NCBI RefSeq assembly: GCF_027568395.1
Contig: NZ_JANKZL010000004.1
Coordinates: 186,001 to 250,000 of the forward strand
Length of the DNA: 64,000 nucleotides
Direction of reading: 5' to 3'
DNA from: Aminobacter sp. HY435
GTDB lineage: Bacteria > Pseudomonadota > Alphaproteobacteria > Rhizobiales > Rhizobiaceae
Within the stretch, counting starts at the first letter, position 1. Every line of letters begins with the position of its first letter. The position numbers and the translations under genes are program-made. The notes below the pieces were generated by a model that saw only the letters and a program-made list of their open reading frames with translations, did no database searches and was not told the origin of the DNA. Positions 63,190 to 64,000 of this stretch are shown here, one piece after another.

Positions 63190-64000
63190 TTAGAATTCTG
63201 TCGCCGGGCCAAGAAAAGGCCGCAGAACATCCTTGTGATCGCCGAACCGCTCAATATAGGCAGTGTTGAGGCCAAGGCATTGCTTGGACACGCAATTGTC
63301 CCGATGCGGACATTGGTAGAAGCCGTTCCTGGCGAATTCGTCCCAAAAGGCAGGGTCGATAAACAACTGCGGCTGGTCGTTAACCAAAAGTATAGAATCC
63401 TCGCCCAGCAAGCATTGCGGGAAATTCTTGATCTCGACCTCTCGCCCCATGGCCCGCGCCATGCGTGTGGCCTCGCGCAGATAGGGCAAGGCGTCGAGGT
63501 GATTGGCTACCAGCCCCTTCTCGTCCGTTTCCTTCATGGGAAAGTAGAACCAGAACTCCATCTGGGTAAGGTTCTTGAGGTGGCCGAGCGCGCCGACGAT
63601 GCCAGGCAACAGACGGTAGCTGTCCTCCGTGACCACCGTATTGGTGATCGTGGCGACCCCGTCATAACCATCCAGTATCTCTAGTCCTCGCAACGACTTG
63701 TCGAACGATCCCGCAACAGTGGTGATCGCGTCGTGACTCGCAGCATCCGCCCCCGCAATGCTGACAAAGAACTCGTCGACGCCGGCCTCGACAAGCATCG
63801 CGCTGTAGGCAGCCCTGCCGAGATGCATGCCATGGGTCTGGATCCTGACATGCTCGAAGCCTGACGCCCGCGCGCGACGTGCAAGATCGGGCAGGTCGCG
63901 GCGCAAGGTGATTTCCGATCCGGTCAGGATCAGGCCGCTCCATTCGCCGGTTCGGGCATTGTGCTGCAGAAGCTTGTCGAAGGTGGCGTCGCTTTGCGGC
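63190..64000 (-). CDS. Radical SAM protein with C-terminal cysteine cluster, N-terminus cut by window
   Basis: The frame enters from the right edge and ends in TAA at 63190-63192, giving about 270 C-terminal residues; the CxxxCxxC cluster-binding loop lies outside. Radical SAM barrel landmarks are SGLILTGSEITLRRDL (the GGEP-like SAM-binding strand), EHVRIQTHGMHL, EFFVSIAGADAASHD and ATITNTVVTEDSY. The C-terminus has cysteines in NFPQCLLGED and YQCPHRDNCVSKQC (C-x5-C-x4-C), resembling a SPASM or twitch auxiliary iron-sulfur cluster. Such enzymes often modify peptides. It ends about 95 bp before the SapC gene on the same strand, so the two are probably cotranscribed. The substrate is unknown. 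Confidence 0.88.
   Translation of the reverse strand, partial: PQSDATFDKLLQHNARTGEWSGLILTGSEITLRRDLPDLARRARASGFEHVRIQTHGMHLGRAAYSAMLVEAGVDEFFVSIAGADAASHDAITTVAGSFDKSLRGLEILDGYDGVATITNTVVTEDSYRLLPGIVGALGHLKNLTQMEFWFYFPMKETDEKGLVANHLDALPYLREATRMARAMGREVEIKNFPQCLLGEDSILLVNDQPQLFIDPAFWDEFARNGFYQCPHRDNCVSKQCLGLNTAYIERFGDHKDVLRPFLGPATEF

Overview
This is a 64 kb, GC-rich chromosomal window. Gene content, codon use and interspersed palindromic repeats suggest a Rhizobiales alphaproteobacterium of the Mesorhizobium/Aminobacter (Phyllobacteriaceae) type. That assignment is an inference, because no rRNA or other marker gene is present and I saw no tRNA.

Layout. 0-8 kb (minus strand): a truncated family 5 (peptide-type) solute-binding protein, then tamA-tamB for outer-membrane protein assembly. 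7.9-15.8 kb (plus): a periplasmic alpha-2-macroglobulin with a PAN domain and its usual partner, penicillin-binding protein 1C, separated by a mosaic palindromic repeat. 16-19.9 kb (plus): the sulfate ABC importer sbp-cysT-cysW-cysA. 19.9-22.3 kb: a scarred junction with repeat debris, a broken small ORF, a decayed copy of the cysA 3' end, and a solitary Mrr-type restriction endonuclease gene of lower GC. 22.4-26.3 kb (minus): amidase, sugar isomerase/epimerase and Gfo/Idh/MocA dehydrogenase. 26.4-28.7 kb (plus): old yellow enzyme and an AstE/aspartoacylase-like deacylase. 28.9-30.3 kb: a divergent TetR regulator and RidA-like protein with tandem palindromic operators. 30.5-33.5 kb: a SAF-domain dehydrogenase (minus), then an Asp-box propeller protein and a MoaD/ThiS-like protein (plus).

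33.8-62.2 kb (minus) is one uninterrupted 9,477-codon gene for a giant LEPR-XLL/RTX surface protein. Its order from the N-terminus is: LEPR-XLL motif and a short RTX-like block; five supra-repeats of about 400 residues, each with a CBM5/12-like insert; a long Gly/Ala-rich solenoid with hydrophobic GSTGVG units; filamentous-hemagglutinin-like sequence interrupted by a helical insert; Calx-beta-like repeats; and a long C-terminal RTX region ending in an acidic and hydrophobic tail. Upstream on the same strand are a SapC-family protein (S-layer-associated family) and a truncated radical SAM enzyme. This radical SAM-SapC-giant protein locus is the most interesting part of the window. No type I secretion genes are visible.

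Two repeat families recur. One is about 100 bp, with CTAG at or near its ends, and it abuts or overlaps gene stop codons. The other is a C/G-rich mosaic palindrome. A shared GTAACGTTA palindrome upstream of the solute-binding protein gene and of the isomerase-dehydrogenase pair suggests a common LacI-type regulator encoded elsewhere.
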